A stretch of 64,000 nucleotides of DNA, taken from Sipunculus nudus. Lineage: Eukaryota; Annelida; Sipuncula; Golfingiida; Sipunculidae. The translations under genes and the position numbers were made by a program. Under the pieces are notes generated by a model. That model saw only the letters and a list, made by a program, of their open reading frames with translations. It made no database searches and was not told the DNA's origin. The stretch lies in contig CM049313.1 in NCBI GenBank assembly GCA_026874595.1, forward strand, positions 64,236,159-64,300,158, in the 5' to 3' direction. Of the stretch, positions 12,801 to 23,462 are shown one piece after another (within the stretch, counting starts at the first letter, position 1; each line of letters starts with the position of its first letter).

Positions 12801-15629
12801 CTGGTGGACCATCACAACTTCAAAAACCAAGATTTTCTAGCTTTTCTATCTAGTGTTTCACAACCTTGTGCCACCTTATTTCTTCTTGCTTGCATGGGAG
12901 TTGTTGCACATATGAAAGATCTGACCTTTGGTCATGCAGCCTTGTTATGGTAAATTAATACAAAAGTGGTTGTTGTTTACTCACACTCAGAACCATAACA
13001 GCATGTAACACAGGTGTATTGGAGACACTTAAGTTAATCTGTGTGCCAGGATGGTTTTGCTCTAAAACTTTTGATTTCAGCCAAAATGAACTGATACCAT
13101 GAAATATTACACATATTAATGCAATTGTTTGCTGTACCTTTAACTGACCAGTTCCTATGAACCAGTGCTGGCACTTTTGGTTGACAGAGAAAAGCACACT
13201 AAAATTACTGACACTGTTTACAGATTTCTCCAGAAAAAATATATTCATATACCAGTTTGCTATCTGATATGGCTTTATACCATGGTTGACTTCATAGGCT
13301 AAAATTTCTCACTCTTTCAGTATTTTGCGAGGGTTCTATCTTCACGATCTAAGCACACATTAACCTTCACATTCATTATCTATTATTATAATATACAATT
13401 ATGAATTATTTAACATGTAAGTATAATCTTAAAAACATTTTTAGGAGCACCCACTTAAAATCGAAAGAGTATAATATAAAAGATTTGATATAAGGAGCAA
13501 AAATATAATAGCTCTATCTCACAGAGAAAAGTATAATACTTTCTAAAGCAGCAGCATAGAAAGAGTAAACTTCATCAGCTTTATCAGGATATATTTACAA
13601 AAAGATCTTTCAGGAAAAAAGCTTTCTCATCAATAACGTCTTTCTATCTATATCTTGCAAGTGGCAACAGGTTTGTTATACAAAGGAAGCTATAGGAAAA
13701 AGCCAATACAGATATCATCAAAGTTCAGAAAACAACATATTATGTTACGCCTAGTCTCCGATCATACACATGACCCAGTTTCCACTCTTCATATATCAAA
13801 GACCCCTGCACCTATAGTGAAGTGAATAAAACATTAATATATGTCTGTATGGATATAAAATTCACCAGAAGGTCCAAGTCAACCCTTGATATTTGTGGTT
13901 ATTAAAACTGCCAATGTTTTGCATAATAATAGGTACCTATTAATCACAGTTCATGCTAACTTTGATATACACAGACACAATTGACAAAAGGACTAGAGTC
14001 CATGCAGGAAAAGGCTTCAGAGACTATAACAAGAATTATGGCCCCATAATACTGTTCCTTCTAACTGCTGAAGTTATCACTCTAGATCTTACACATTATA
14101 TGCATAACTGCGTTTCCAACAGTTTATCACTCTGCTTTAGAGGGCAATCATGTCGTATTCCTGCCAAATATTGGTTGGAAAGATAAAAATGAGTTGTGGA
14201 CCATCAATGCATGGTGACAACTCATGCTGAGCTTTCTTTATCTGGAAGCCAAAGGCAATCATTGCATGGTCTGCTCACAGTGTATACTAATAGGCAGCAA
14301 TTAAATGAGTTTGTTCTTGATTCAAAGATGCATGATAAATGTTGTCCTGAATATTATACTAGCTCCCCCTTCAGGTCATCCATCAAATTATATACCATTA
14401 GTACTGCCTTGACCTTTTTAGTTTTTATCATGCATTTAATACAGGCAATGGACTCAATAAGACAGATATCAAGTGTGAAAACTTTGGCTGGATTCGTATT
14501 TGTGAGGTTAACTTTATGTGATTTCCATGTTTTCATTCTTTTGCAAAGGTTTATTTTAGCAATCTTACCATGTAAAATGCTTCCAATATTATATCTATTA
14601 TCACTGTGGTTATTTTATAAATCTTAAAAAATCTGACGAGGACCCATGATAATGGTAAAATTATTGTCCCCTATAGACAGATATATGAAAGACTGATTTT
14701 ATTGATTACGTCTGTCTTTGATCTACAGGTAAATATTTTATCATTTATAACATAAATGTTTTTCCTTTCAACTTTAAACCTACAGGAATGGTCCTGCGTG
14801 GATAACATACATAAAATACATTACATATCTATTAAAAATGACCCTTCTCATTCACAAAAGTTTCATTTTTTCATGTTAACTTCCTTTTTCGCAAATATTG
14901 CAAAATTTAAAACCTTCACAAACGTAAAGCCAAAAACAATATGTGCTCTGCACAAAGTATATTTTTGGTTTAATATTTATAGCTTGAACAATTGGGGATT
15001 CATTACAAACTATTAAAGCTTGTACCCTGCCTTTGACCTTTGCAAATAACTGAAATTAATCACCAATGAATACACAGATTCTATTGTTTCATATTAAAAA
15101 AAAGGATCCCCATAAATCTAATATATATCAGAACAATTGTTTTGTTGTATTTTATAATTATGCCATTATTTTTAAAACCACCATAACAATACAGAGATTA
15201 TTATCATACTTATACTTTTATTAAATCTAAATATTTCACATACTTCTTGATTTTTTAGATTTTCTAAGCTAACAGGTTACTCACAAGTTACAAGTTTTTG
15301 GCATAACAAGTTGATTTAACTGAGCCGTCATGCAGCCATATTCTCCAATCATAAACATACGTTTGTTATTTATGTGACTTTACCAAAAATTTTAATATAT
15401 TATGATTTTGTATTATTATTTATTTAATTGGTAGGCCAACTAACTTCTATCATACATTTTAATGGACAAACAATTTTCATTTGTCAAAGAATCATTCTTA
15501 CTGCACTAAAGGATCAATGACACCATTACATGTTTTAGCTCCCACCCTCTCCTCACCCCTTGGTGTCTTGGGGTGTTGTGATACAGACATAAAAAGTGTT
15601 AATGATAGAGAAACAAATGAAACCATTTT
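9852..15629. other. Non-coding DNA, no gene recognised
   Basis: The longest ORF, 14196-14627 (+, 143 codons), has a hydrophobic C-terminal half but no family resemblance. Its flanks show no clear splice sites, and one ORF of this length is not surprising in 64 kb of AT-rich DNA. ORFs at 10222-10518 and 12955-13248 are equally unsupported. No repeat family stands out. Confidence 0.5.
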
Positions 15630-16116
15630 TAGCTCAGCTGACTGCAAGTCAACTGAGGTATAGGTATGGCGCTTTGTCTGTCGTCTGTCCAGCCGTCTGG
15701 TTGTCCGTCAGCAGGGCACAAATTGTAACCACAATCCCTAGAAGCCTGTAATATAGAGAGGTCCACAAAAAATCTCCTTGGAAACCTGAAATTAGGTCAC
15801 TGCGACCTATATCCTCCAACATATGGGGCTTGTAAGTACCCTCCAGAATAATGAAAAATTTGATACAAAACCTCCAGTATCTTGATAATGAATGCATGGA
15901 TTGTCCTGAATCTTGCCTGGAATATTGACCATGACTAGTTTTGTCAGTTCATGATAAGTGGTGGAGCCACCTGTATTTTTTCTTATTTTTACGAATATTT
16001 TTCTATTTTTTTTCTTTAAAATTGACAACAATAATGTCACTTTTTCAGCTGTGATTCCATCTAGTGTCCCAAAACCTGGTGTGTTTATTGATCACAAGTG
16101 GATGCCCTATAGTAAT

Positions 16117-16165
16117 CACCCTGTCTGTCTGTCTGTTTGCCTGTCTGTCTTGTCTGTCTATCCTT
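16117..16165. repeat. CTGT-rich microsatellite
   Basis: CTGTCTGTCTGTCTG followed by imperfect CTGT and CTATC units, inside copy A. A GACAGACAGACTGACTGACA tract in the corresponding place of the element at 49.2-50.6 kb shows it is a family feature. Confidence 0.8.
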
Positions 16166-16323
16166 CCATCCACACAAATTTGTTTCCAGATGATGACTCC
16201 AGGTCAGATTTGGATTTCAAACATGACTTACACACGGCCCCCCACTAAAGAAAGAACCTGTGTTATTTGAGGGTCATGAGGTAAAAGGTCAAGGTCACAA
16301 GACGCGCTTATTTAAAAAGATTA

Positions 16324-16661
16324 GGCAAAAAAAAATTAAAGGTATGGTTCTCAGGCACCGTCCGCATCAATTTTAAACCCCCACATCAAAAATTTTTATT
16401 TTGAATTTCAATAAAAATTTTCTAATTTTGAGCTGCTGCCGCTCTGACATTTCTTTCAAGAAGATAAAACCATACAATTTCCTTTGTTTTGTAGTGCTTT
16501 TACTTATTTAGCAAAATAAAACTGTTATTTTCATGATTTTCCCTCATCATTTGACATTTTTTATTGAAACATACCAGAAAATTTAAAATAAAAAAAGCGC
16601 CCGCCCGCATTGATTCCTGAAAAAAAGTGCCTGAGAACCATACCTTTTTTTTATTTTGGCC
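16324..16661. mobile_element. PIF/Harbinger-like MITE, copy 2, complete (338 bp)
   Basis: The ends are inverted repeats of about 35 bp. The left reads GGC, an A-rich stretch, then GGTATGGTTCTCAGGCAC (to 16358). The right reads GTGCCTGAGAACCATACC (16627-16644), a T-rich stretch, then TTTTGGCC. TTA flanks both ends (16321-16323 and 16662-16664). A 3-bp TTA target duplication with GGCC-type termini is the known signature of PIF/Harbinger (Tourist) MITEs. There is no transposase ORF, so it is non-autonomous. It interrupts copy A and is therefore younger. A truncated relative lies at 2436-2715. Confidence 0.8.
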
Positions 16662-17503
16662 TTATGGCTGCATTTTAAGCCAAGCTTTTATCCCAAACTT
16701 TCCATCTTGCACATTTAGCTGACTTGCCAGTATTGGGTGAGCATAAATGAATTTAGGGTCACAAGGTCAAAGGTCAAGGTCACAGGGGCCATATGTTAAG
16801 AAGTTAGTTTCCAGATGAAAACTCCAGTTTAGTTTGACATATTGGTTATATATGGCTCACCAATAAAGTAAGAATCCTGTCGATTTAGGGTCTCAAGGTC
16901 AAGGGTCAAGGTCAAAGGACCCATTCCTTTAATAGGAATGTGTATGCATTTCAAGCCAAACTTTTCATCACAAACCTTCCATCATCAAGATATTACTCAC
17001 TTGCCTAGAGGGGAAGATTCTTTTTTATTTTGGGTCATAGGGTCAAAGGTCAAGGTCACAGGGCCGATCCATTCACAAATTATTTTATAAATGATAATTC
17101 TGCTCTGCCTGACTAGACAGATTGGCTTCAAACTTGATTTATTAATGACCTACAAGTATGAAATATTTTGATATTTAGGGTCCAGAGATCAAAGGTGAAG
17201 GTCACAGGAGCCACATGTTTGTGGATGCACTTTAAACAAATCATGGCTTACTTGCCAAAAGTGGAAGAAATCTTTAGATTTTGAGGTTACCCTTGTCAGA
17301 GGTCAAGGTCACTGGACCCACTTTTATTTAAAGATTGTAACAATAATCTAAATGCTGCAAGTTCAAGGATAAGTAGTTCTCAGATTTTATTGGTCACAAG
17401 GTCATTGGTGAAGATCACAGGTCCGTCATTCTGATAATTTTCTTTAAAAATATCCTTGTAGACAAATACAGCTGAGCGTTGAGACTTCTGGGTCCCTTGT
17501 TTT

Positions 17504-17685
17504 ATTATAAAGTTAAAGATTAATCAGTAAATATGGTATCGCTACTGTTTATAGCTCATCCTTTGTAAACAATTCAGTTCTTGATAACAAATTATTTAAC
17601 AAGTATTTTCTCCACAAGGGGTGAAGAACAAAATGTACACTGAATGAAACTCTACACATTACCTGAGAAAGCTGCTCATCAGATA

Positions 17686-17737
<52 letters not shown>

Positions 17738-19879
17738 TGGTTTTCTGCTATAAACAACTGCTAGAGTGCTGTATGGTATGACACCAGAGCTTTATAAATA
17801 TACATAAATAAAGGAATCAATGAAAATATTGCATGAAACTAAATAGCAGTAAAAATGTCTGAAAAATTTAATTCCTCTATAATTGTATAATTATTTAAAT
17901 ATAGCCTCAAGTCTTGGCCTAGCTTAAAATTTTTAGGGTCTCTGATATTGTCTCATTTTTATGGTATAAAAAATGCACCATAAAATGCTGAATACCTACA
18001 AGTGTGATTTGCTTTCTGTTTGGCTTTTCTTTCTTGAATAACACATGTTACATGTCCACAGTGCTTGCTTTATTTCTGTCAGGCTGGTTGCAATATAACA
18101 CTGGTAACTGCTTATGGAGGGTTCACTGATATTTTGTAGGGTTCTTAAACTCTGGCATAAGGAGCACCTGATAGTTGCCTAGACATAATGATCTCTAGGT
18201 CTCAGTCTCACACTAAATGGTAAATGTCTTGGCAAGGCAGGTCCAGGATTTAGGAAAAGGAGGGTACCAAACCAGGAGGAATAATAATGGAACCTAAAAA
18301 GAGGTCAACTCTGTCATTTCACAAGCTCTGTCATTTCACAGATTGAGTTTGGCTCTTGATTGGCATGGCTGGGTCTTCGCTGCTGTGATCGGCAAAGGGA
18401 ATGTATGCTGCTATTGCCTTTGTGGCTGTGGGTTTTGTGGCTTTTCTGAAAAGTCACCAGTGCAGTTAAAAATTGTCACAGTCTCTCGCGGCTTTCTGTT
18501 TGGCTTGGTGGCATCACGTCTATTGGCTCTCAAAATTTTAAGGAGTGCACAGGGCTGGGTTCTTGACCACAGCAACCTGATGCTGCTCGACAAAGTGAAA
18601 ACTTCTTAAGTCAAGTCAAGAAAAGCAGGGGGGGGGGGGGTTCCAGACTCCCTGGACCCCCCTCCGGATCCCCTACTGCTGGGTCTTATTCTTGTATGTC
18701 ATGTAAATGGCGTTCTTCCCTTGGACTGTTGGTTGGTTACTAGTAGTCAGTTAGCAATTTCATGCAAAAGGGTACAAACTTTCTACAGGGTTAGGATAAC
18801 ACAAAAAGAACAATCCACTGAATTATTTAGTTAATTTGGAGGTTCTGACTGCACAATAAATTTTTTCTCTATTCCAACTCAAAATCATGACTTTGTATCC
18901 TGCAAGGTTCTTTCAAGTTCTAATAAATATATATATTTCCATTTTCCTTCCCAAATTAAGAGACCTGCAACTTTTTTCCTGTGAAACGATATATTTCCCT
19001 TCAAGATATATACAATTTTCATAGCTCTTCCCCTCAGGGTTCAGCTATTTCCTTAGATGCCTGGTGGTAAAGATGTCAGTGTTCCTTTGTTGAAGAGATG
19101 TCTTCATGTTTTTCTCTCTATAGTCACTAGTGATTGGAAATCAGCAAAGACATGCATGAATGCTTGTTTTGTATACAATTCAACACAAGGTCTTAGATGA
19201 TACACTGACTAGTAACGACAGAGTATTTTGCTCATCTCTGATACAATGAAACCCCTGGGTTGAGCTAGTGCATTCCCAATTCTTGAGTAAGAGAAGACAT
19301 GATTATGTAGCTTTATGTTAACCAAACCAAGCGGCAATTTAAAATTGTTGTGATGTCTTGGCAGACTACCAAGAAAAGGTTGTACTAATTGATGATAATA
19401 CCATGTGTGGATGTTGCCCCTATTTACCCACACCTGTAGACACGCCTCAAATTCAGTATTGTTAGTTAAACATGTGCCTTGCCAATCTCTTTTTATATTC
19501 TGAAAGTTTTTTTTACATATATTTCAGTGAACACATATGTGATCCAATGTGTTTTACTGTAACAAAACATACTTGCAGCTCCACTGCACATGCAGGTCAA
19601 AACAAATCTTTCAAGCCAACACCTGCATAAGCAGAATTTGAATGTGAAGTGTTTACAGTTTCTTCAGTGTCTAAAGAAGCCACAAAATATAGAGACATGC
19701 ATGGTGCTGTAGGGGACTGGGTTTTCATAAAGATATGAATATAACCTTTGCCACCATCAGACTCTGGAAACTGGAACAAGATCACTCCATAGAAATGTTT
19801 AAGCTAGTCTAAATGTAAACACCTGTGGGACATCTGTAGCTAAAGGAAAAATATTTAATCATGATTTCCATGTCTATGT
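17504..19879. other. Non-coding DNA with a TA microsatellite and a poly(G) run
   Basis: A TA tract (about 17685-17736) with one TG interruption, and a G13 run at 18628-18640 followed by C-rich sequence. The ORF at 18343-18609 (88 codons) lies in a less AT-rich patch but shows no known domain. No gene called. Confidence 0.55.
18628..18640 (+). repeat. Poly(G) tract, G13
   Basis: Thirteen consecutive G. CCTGGACCCCCCTCCGGATC follows shortly downstream, so the tract could pair with nearby C-rich DNA. Confidence 0.9.
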
Positions 19880-21560
19880 CCTTGCAAGTCCTTTTGATCA
19901 GTTGCCACTTTGTAATCTTCTATGAACAGCAGGCCATTTATAATCTTTTACAATCAGTAGGTCACTTGTAATCTACACAAAGACTAGGACCACTGGGATA
20001 TTCTATGACAAACACTTCCCTTGTAATCTGTTGTAATAAAATGGGCCCTTGTTACCTTTCCTGATGAGAAATGCTCTAAAAATATTCAGCAGACCCCTTG
20101 AAATTTTTTTGAATCAGTAGGACCCTTGTATTTTTGTAATCCTCTGTTATCAGTATTACTCTGCTCTTGCAATCCTCTGTAATCAGTACAGGACTAATGT
20201 AATCCTCTGCAATCAGTGGGACCCTTGTTATCCTCTGTAATCAGGACTTGTAATATTCTGGAATCAGTAGGCCCCTTGAAATCACTTGTAATCAGCAAGA
20301 CCCTTGTAATAATTTGTAATCAGAAGGCCCCTTGAAATCCCTTGTTAACAGTAGCACCCCTGTTATCCCTTGTAATCAAAAGGAGCCTGTAATCCTCTGT
20401 AATCTGCAGGACCCTTGTTATCCTCTGTAATTGATAGACCCTTGAAATCTTTAGGAATCAATATGACCCTTGTAATCTTTTTCGAATAGGTAGAACCCTT
20501 GTTATCATCTGAAGTCAGTAGGTCTTTGTTAACTTCTTGAGTCAGTAGGTCCCTTGTAATCTTCTAGAGTCAAAAAGTTACTTGTAATCTTCTTCAGTTA
20601 GCAGGCCCCATGTTATCACTTATAACAGTAGGGTCCTTGTAATAATTTGTAATTAGAAGACCCCTTTTAATCAGTACAACCCTCTGTTGTCAGTAGAACC
20701 CTTGTAATAATATGTTATCAGAAGGAACTTTGTTATCTTCTTCAACCAATAGGTTCCTTGTAATCATCTGGAATCTTGAAGTAGGTCCCTTGTAATAAAT
20801 GTAATCAGTAGGACCCTTGTTATCCTCTGTAATCAGTAGGACCCTTGTATTCCTCTGTGATCAGTTGGATCCTTGTAATCATCTGTAATCAATAGGACCC
20901 TTGTAATCTTCTGTAATCAGTAGGACCCTTGCAATTCTCTGTAATTAGTAGGACCTTTGTTATCTTCTGTAACTAGTAGGACCCTTGAAACCTTCTGGAG
21001 TCAGATTTTCCACTGTAATCATATTCAGCCAGCAGGACCCTTGTAATCCTCTCTAATCAGTAGGACCCTTGTAATCTTCTGGAGTCAGTGGGTCCCTTGT
21101 AATCTTCTGGAGTCAAAAAATCCCTTGCAATCCTCTGTAATCAGTAGGACCATTGTTTTCTCTATAATCAGTTGGACCATTGTTGTCCTCTGAGATCAGT
21201 AAGACCCTTGTAGCCTTCTTATCAGTAGGACCCTTGTATCTTCTGGAGTCAAAAGATCCCTTGTAATCTTCTTAAACCAGAATGCCCTTTTAAAATCACC
21301 ATAAATCAGTAGGACCCTTGTAATAACTTGTAACCAGTGGGCCCCTTGTCATCATCTGTAATCATTAGGACCCTTGTAATCAACTGGAGTCAGTAGGTCC
21401 CTAATTATCTCCTGTAATCTTTATGCCCCTTGTATTCTCCTGTAGGTCTCTTGTAACTCTCTGTTATCAGTTGGACCACTGTAATCTTCTGGAAACATTA
21501 AGTCCCTTGTTATCTTCAACAATCAACAGGCACCTTGTAAATCCTCTGTGATCAATTGGC
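19880..21560 (+). repeat. Degenerate 28-bp minisatellite upstream of the GAS1-like gene
   Basis: About 60 diverged copies of a 28-bp unit close to CAGTAGGACCCTTGTAATCC followed by TCTGTAAT. The phrase 'CCCTTGTAATC' recurs throughout, cleanest at 20800-21120. Variants such as TCTGGAGTCA and TAATTTGTAATCAGAAG are interspersed, showing long divergence and partial re-duplication. It ends about 220 bp before a candidate acceptor and about 490 bp before the start codon, so it lies in the first intron or in the promoter region. Confidence 0.88.
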
Positions 21561-21757
21561 TTCGGACCAGTTATTTAAAATTACTTTAAATTTGTCTCAT
21601 TTCTAATAAGTCAATACTGTATGTTCAAATCAGCAAAGGTAGTCATTCTGTGACAGACTTCCCTATTGGAATGTTCTCAACTAATCAACTATCAGAACAC
21701 AACTTCATATTGATGGCTAAATTATAGTTCTACTTTATTATATGTGTACTAAATGCT

Positions 21758-21786
21758 TATTACTATTTTTTTTCTATTTCTCACAG
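21758..21786 (+). promoter_or_regulatory. Candidate 3' splice site for a 5' UTR exon of the GAS1-like gene
   Basis: A pyrimidine-rich run (TATTTTTTTTCTATTTCTCA) ends in CAG at 21784-21786, a good acceptor. If used, it leaves about 260 nt of 5' UTR in the coding exon and puts the 28-bp minisatellite in the preceding intron. The same CAG|GTAA could also serve as a donor, so the direction of use is not certain. Confidence 0.4.
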
Positions 21787-22045
21787 GTAATCCAGCACAT
21801 GCAATACTGACCAACTCTACTCAATTGAAGATACACAGCTCTGCTGACAGACATATAGCAGATGTGACAACATCTACAAACTAAAAATACCAAATGCATC
21901 ACTGGCTGGCCAATCAACGCACAAGTAATTTCCATATCATGGTGAAGAGGAGACCTGGAATTTCTAAGTGATCCCCTCCATCACGGTTGTAATATTCAAA
22001 CAAGACTAGACTAGACTAGTTGGACTACTTGCTGCCAGTAGCCGT

Positions 22046-22873
22046 ATGATGCCTGAGTTTGAAGTTCTGTGGCTACTCAGATTGTATGTAACAGTCCACC
22101 TCATCTGGCTAGTCAAGTCTGAAGAATGCATGGAAGCCCAGAAAAACTGCCAGTCAAGCATGGGCTGTAATTCAGCCCTGAAGAATTACATGAGGAACTG
22201 TGGGAGACTTATTCACGGTGAAACCACCGTTTGTGACATGCAATGCAAAATAGCACTAATATCTTTACTAAGTACACAAGATCATGAAGGGTTGAACTTC
22301 ATGTCATGTGACTGTGGTAATAATCATTACTGCCGAGTGCAGACAGCTCGAATTCAGGTGTGTAAAGACTATGTGCTAAGTGCCATGAAAAATATATATG
22401 ACAAGAACAGTGATATTAGCTGCAGTTTATCTGAGGCGATATGTCAAGCTGATACATCTTGTTCCAGTGCGCTTAGCTATTACTTTAAAAACTGCCATGA
22501 GATGTGGGAGGGGAGAAGTTGTACCCATTCCTGCAATAACAGTTTGACAGTACTCTACCTCCAAGCAAAGGCCCGTAAGTTACAGACTTGCCTATGTGAT
22601 GGCAGCGAGATGTATAACTGTGAACGGATTAAAGATAACACACAGAAGTTGTGCCATTTAAGGACTAGAAATGGACCCAAGGGACCTGCGACAACAGAAC
22701 CAAACCACAAAGCTGGTGAACCAACTTATAGTATTGTGACCAGTAAGAACACAGGTACAAGAAAACCTCATCCTAACTGCAGCCGGACGCTTCATTCATC
22801 ATGTCATATATGGCAATTTGTAGTAATAACAGTCATGACAGTTAATCATATTGTCAGATCAACTCATCAATAG
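22046..22873 (+). CDS. GAS1: GAS1-like protein with two GDNF/GAS1 cysteine-rich domains
   Basis: Predicted secreted or cell-surface protein of 275 aa. Residues 1-24 form a signal peptide (hydrophobic core LLRLYVTVHLIWLV). Two ten-cysteine domains follow, with Cys at 28, 35, 41, 52, 63, 67, 88, 90, 96, 106 and at 126, 133, 139, 150, 159, 163, 182, 184, 192, 203. The two sets have nearly the same spacing, including CxC pairs at 88/90 and 182/184 and an 'SAL..Y...C' motif after the third Cys. A low-complexity Thr/Pro/Lys linker (207-245) leads to a hydrophobic tail (about 255-270) that may direct GPI attachment, though N267, H268 and R271 make it weak. Sequons lie at N164 and N244. The start is supported by an in-frame TAG at 22007-22009; Met2 is an alternative. 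Vertebrate GAS1 has two such domains, a GPI anchor and an intronless coding sequence, and acts as a Hedgehog co-receptor and Ret modulator. Two rather than three domains argue against a GFR-alpha. Function here is inferred. Confidence 0.88.
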   Translation: MMPEFEVLWLLRLYVTVHLIWLVKSEECMEAQKNCQSSMGCNSALKNYMRNCGRLIHGETTVCDMQCKIALISLLSTQDHEGLNFMSCDCGNNHYCRVQTARIQVCKDYVLSAMKNIYDKNSDISCSLSEAICQADTSCSSALSYYFKNCHEMWEGRSCTHSCNNSLTVLYLQAKARKLQTCLCDGSEMYNCERIKDNTQKLCHLRTRNGPKGPATTEPNHKAGEPTYSIVTSKNTGTRKPHPNCSRTLHSSCHIWQFVVITVMTVNHIVRSTHQ

Positions 22874-22949
22874 TATCTGTAATATCATCTCTTACAGTAA
22901 AAGTGCAATATATGTGATCCACCTCGCGACCCAATCAGGTGACCTTCCT

Positions 22950-22980
22950 GGGGGGGGGGGGGAGGGGAGGGGGGGGGGGG
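22950..22980 (+). repeat. Poly(G) cluster in the 3' region of the GAS1-like gene
   Basis: G13, A, G4, A, G12 in 31 bp, beginning 77 bp after the stop codon. With three long G blocks it could form a G-quadruplex in DNA, or in the mRNA if it lies within the 3' UTR. Confidence 0.85.
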
Positions 22981-23399
22981 TTGGACATGGGTGGCCCCAT
23001 CCAGTGCAGATTGTGCAATGATTCTGTACATGTCCCCAGTGCTCAAACTGAGGCAGCTCGAGTGGGTTGGGATGGCAGTCCTTAAAAAAAACTTGACAAC
23101 TGACCAGGACTCAAGGAGTCGGCTAAATTTTTAAAAAACACCCATCCAGTGTCCCTTCTTTGTCTCACCTGTTTCTGTAAAAGGATGAACTGGACATGGC
23201 CCCCAGTGGCCAAAAACAAGGGCCGCTCACTATTACTAAGGGGGTTATGAGATGGGTCATTTATACTGCATTTTTACCTCTCTTACTAAAAGTGCTCTCT
23301 TGCCAAAACTATCTCTCCATCTTTAATTTATTGCATCCAAGTATCTGTATATATTATGAGACTGAACATATTTTCAATGAATGCTATACACTTTTGTAA

Positions 23400-23405
23400 A
23401 ATAAA
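23400..23405 (+). terminator. Candidate poly(A) signals of the GAS1-like gene
   Basis: AATAAA at 23400-23405, about 530 bp after the stop codon, with a second AATAAA at 23457-23462. These are the first canonical hexamers I see downstream on the coding strand in this AT-rich region. Either is only a candidate. Confidence 0.35.
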
Positions 23406-23462
23406 TCTATAATAACTGTACTCCAGAATTTGAATTTGTTCCAAGAAATATTTACCAATAAA

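Larger units (their letters stand above)
15630..17503 (-). mobile_element. Pearl/Helentron-like tandem-core element, copy A (minus orientation)
   Basis: At the left is the family's terminal hairpin in reverse orientation: TAGCTCAG, C, TGACT, loop GCA, AGTCA, A, CTGAGGTA (15630-15660). A GTCTGTC/CCGTC-rich stretch follows (15670-15712). The interior holds about seven diverged ~130-bp units, each with GGTCAAGGTCAC. The right end CAGCTGAGCG ... GGGTCCCTTGTT (about 17470-17503) is the reverse complement of the left ends at 33696, 39296 and 45856. A complete MITE is inserted at 16324-16661. There is no coding capacity. The class is inferred from a tandem core plus terminal hairpin, as known for bivalve pearl elements and HINEs. 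Confidence 0.65.

Noticed and set aside
14196-14627. 143-codon ORF with a hydrophobic C-terminal half
   Set aside because: No recognisable family, no supporting splice or promoter context, and a length not far above chance in AT-rich DNA.
19880-21560. CRISPR-like array
   Set aside because: The 28-bp units are contiguous and degenerate, without unique spacers, in animal DNA.
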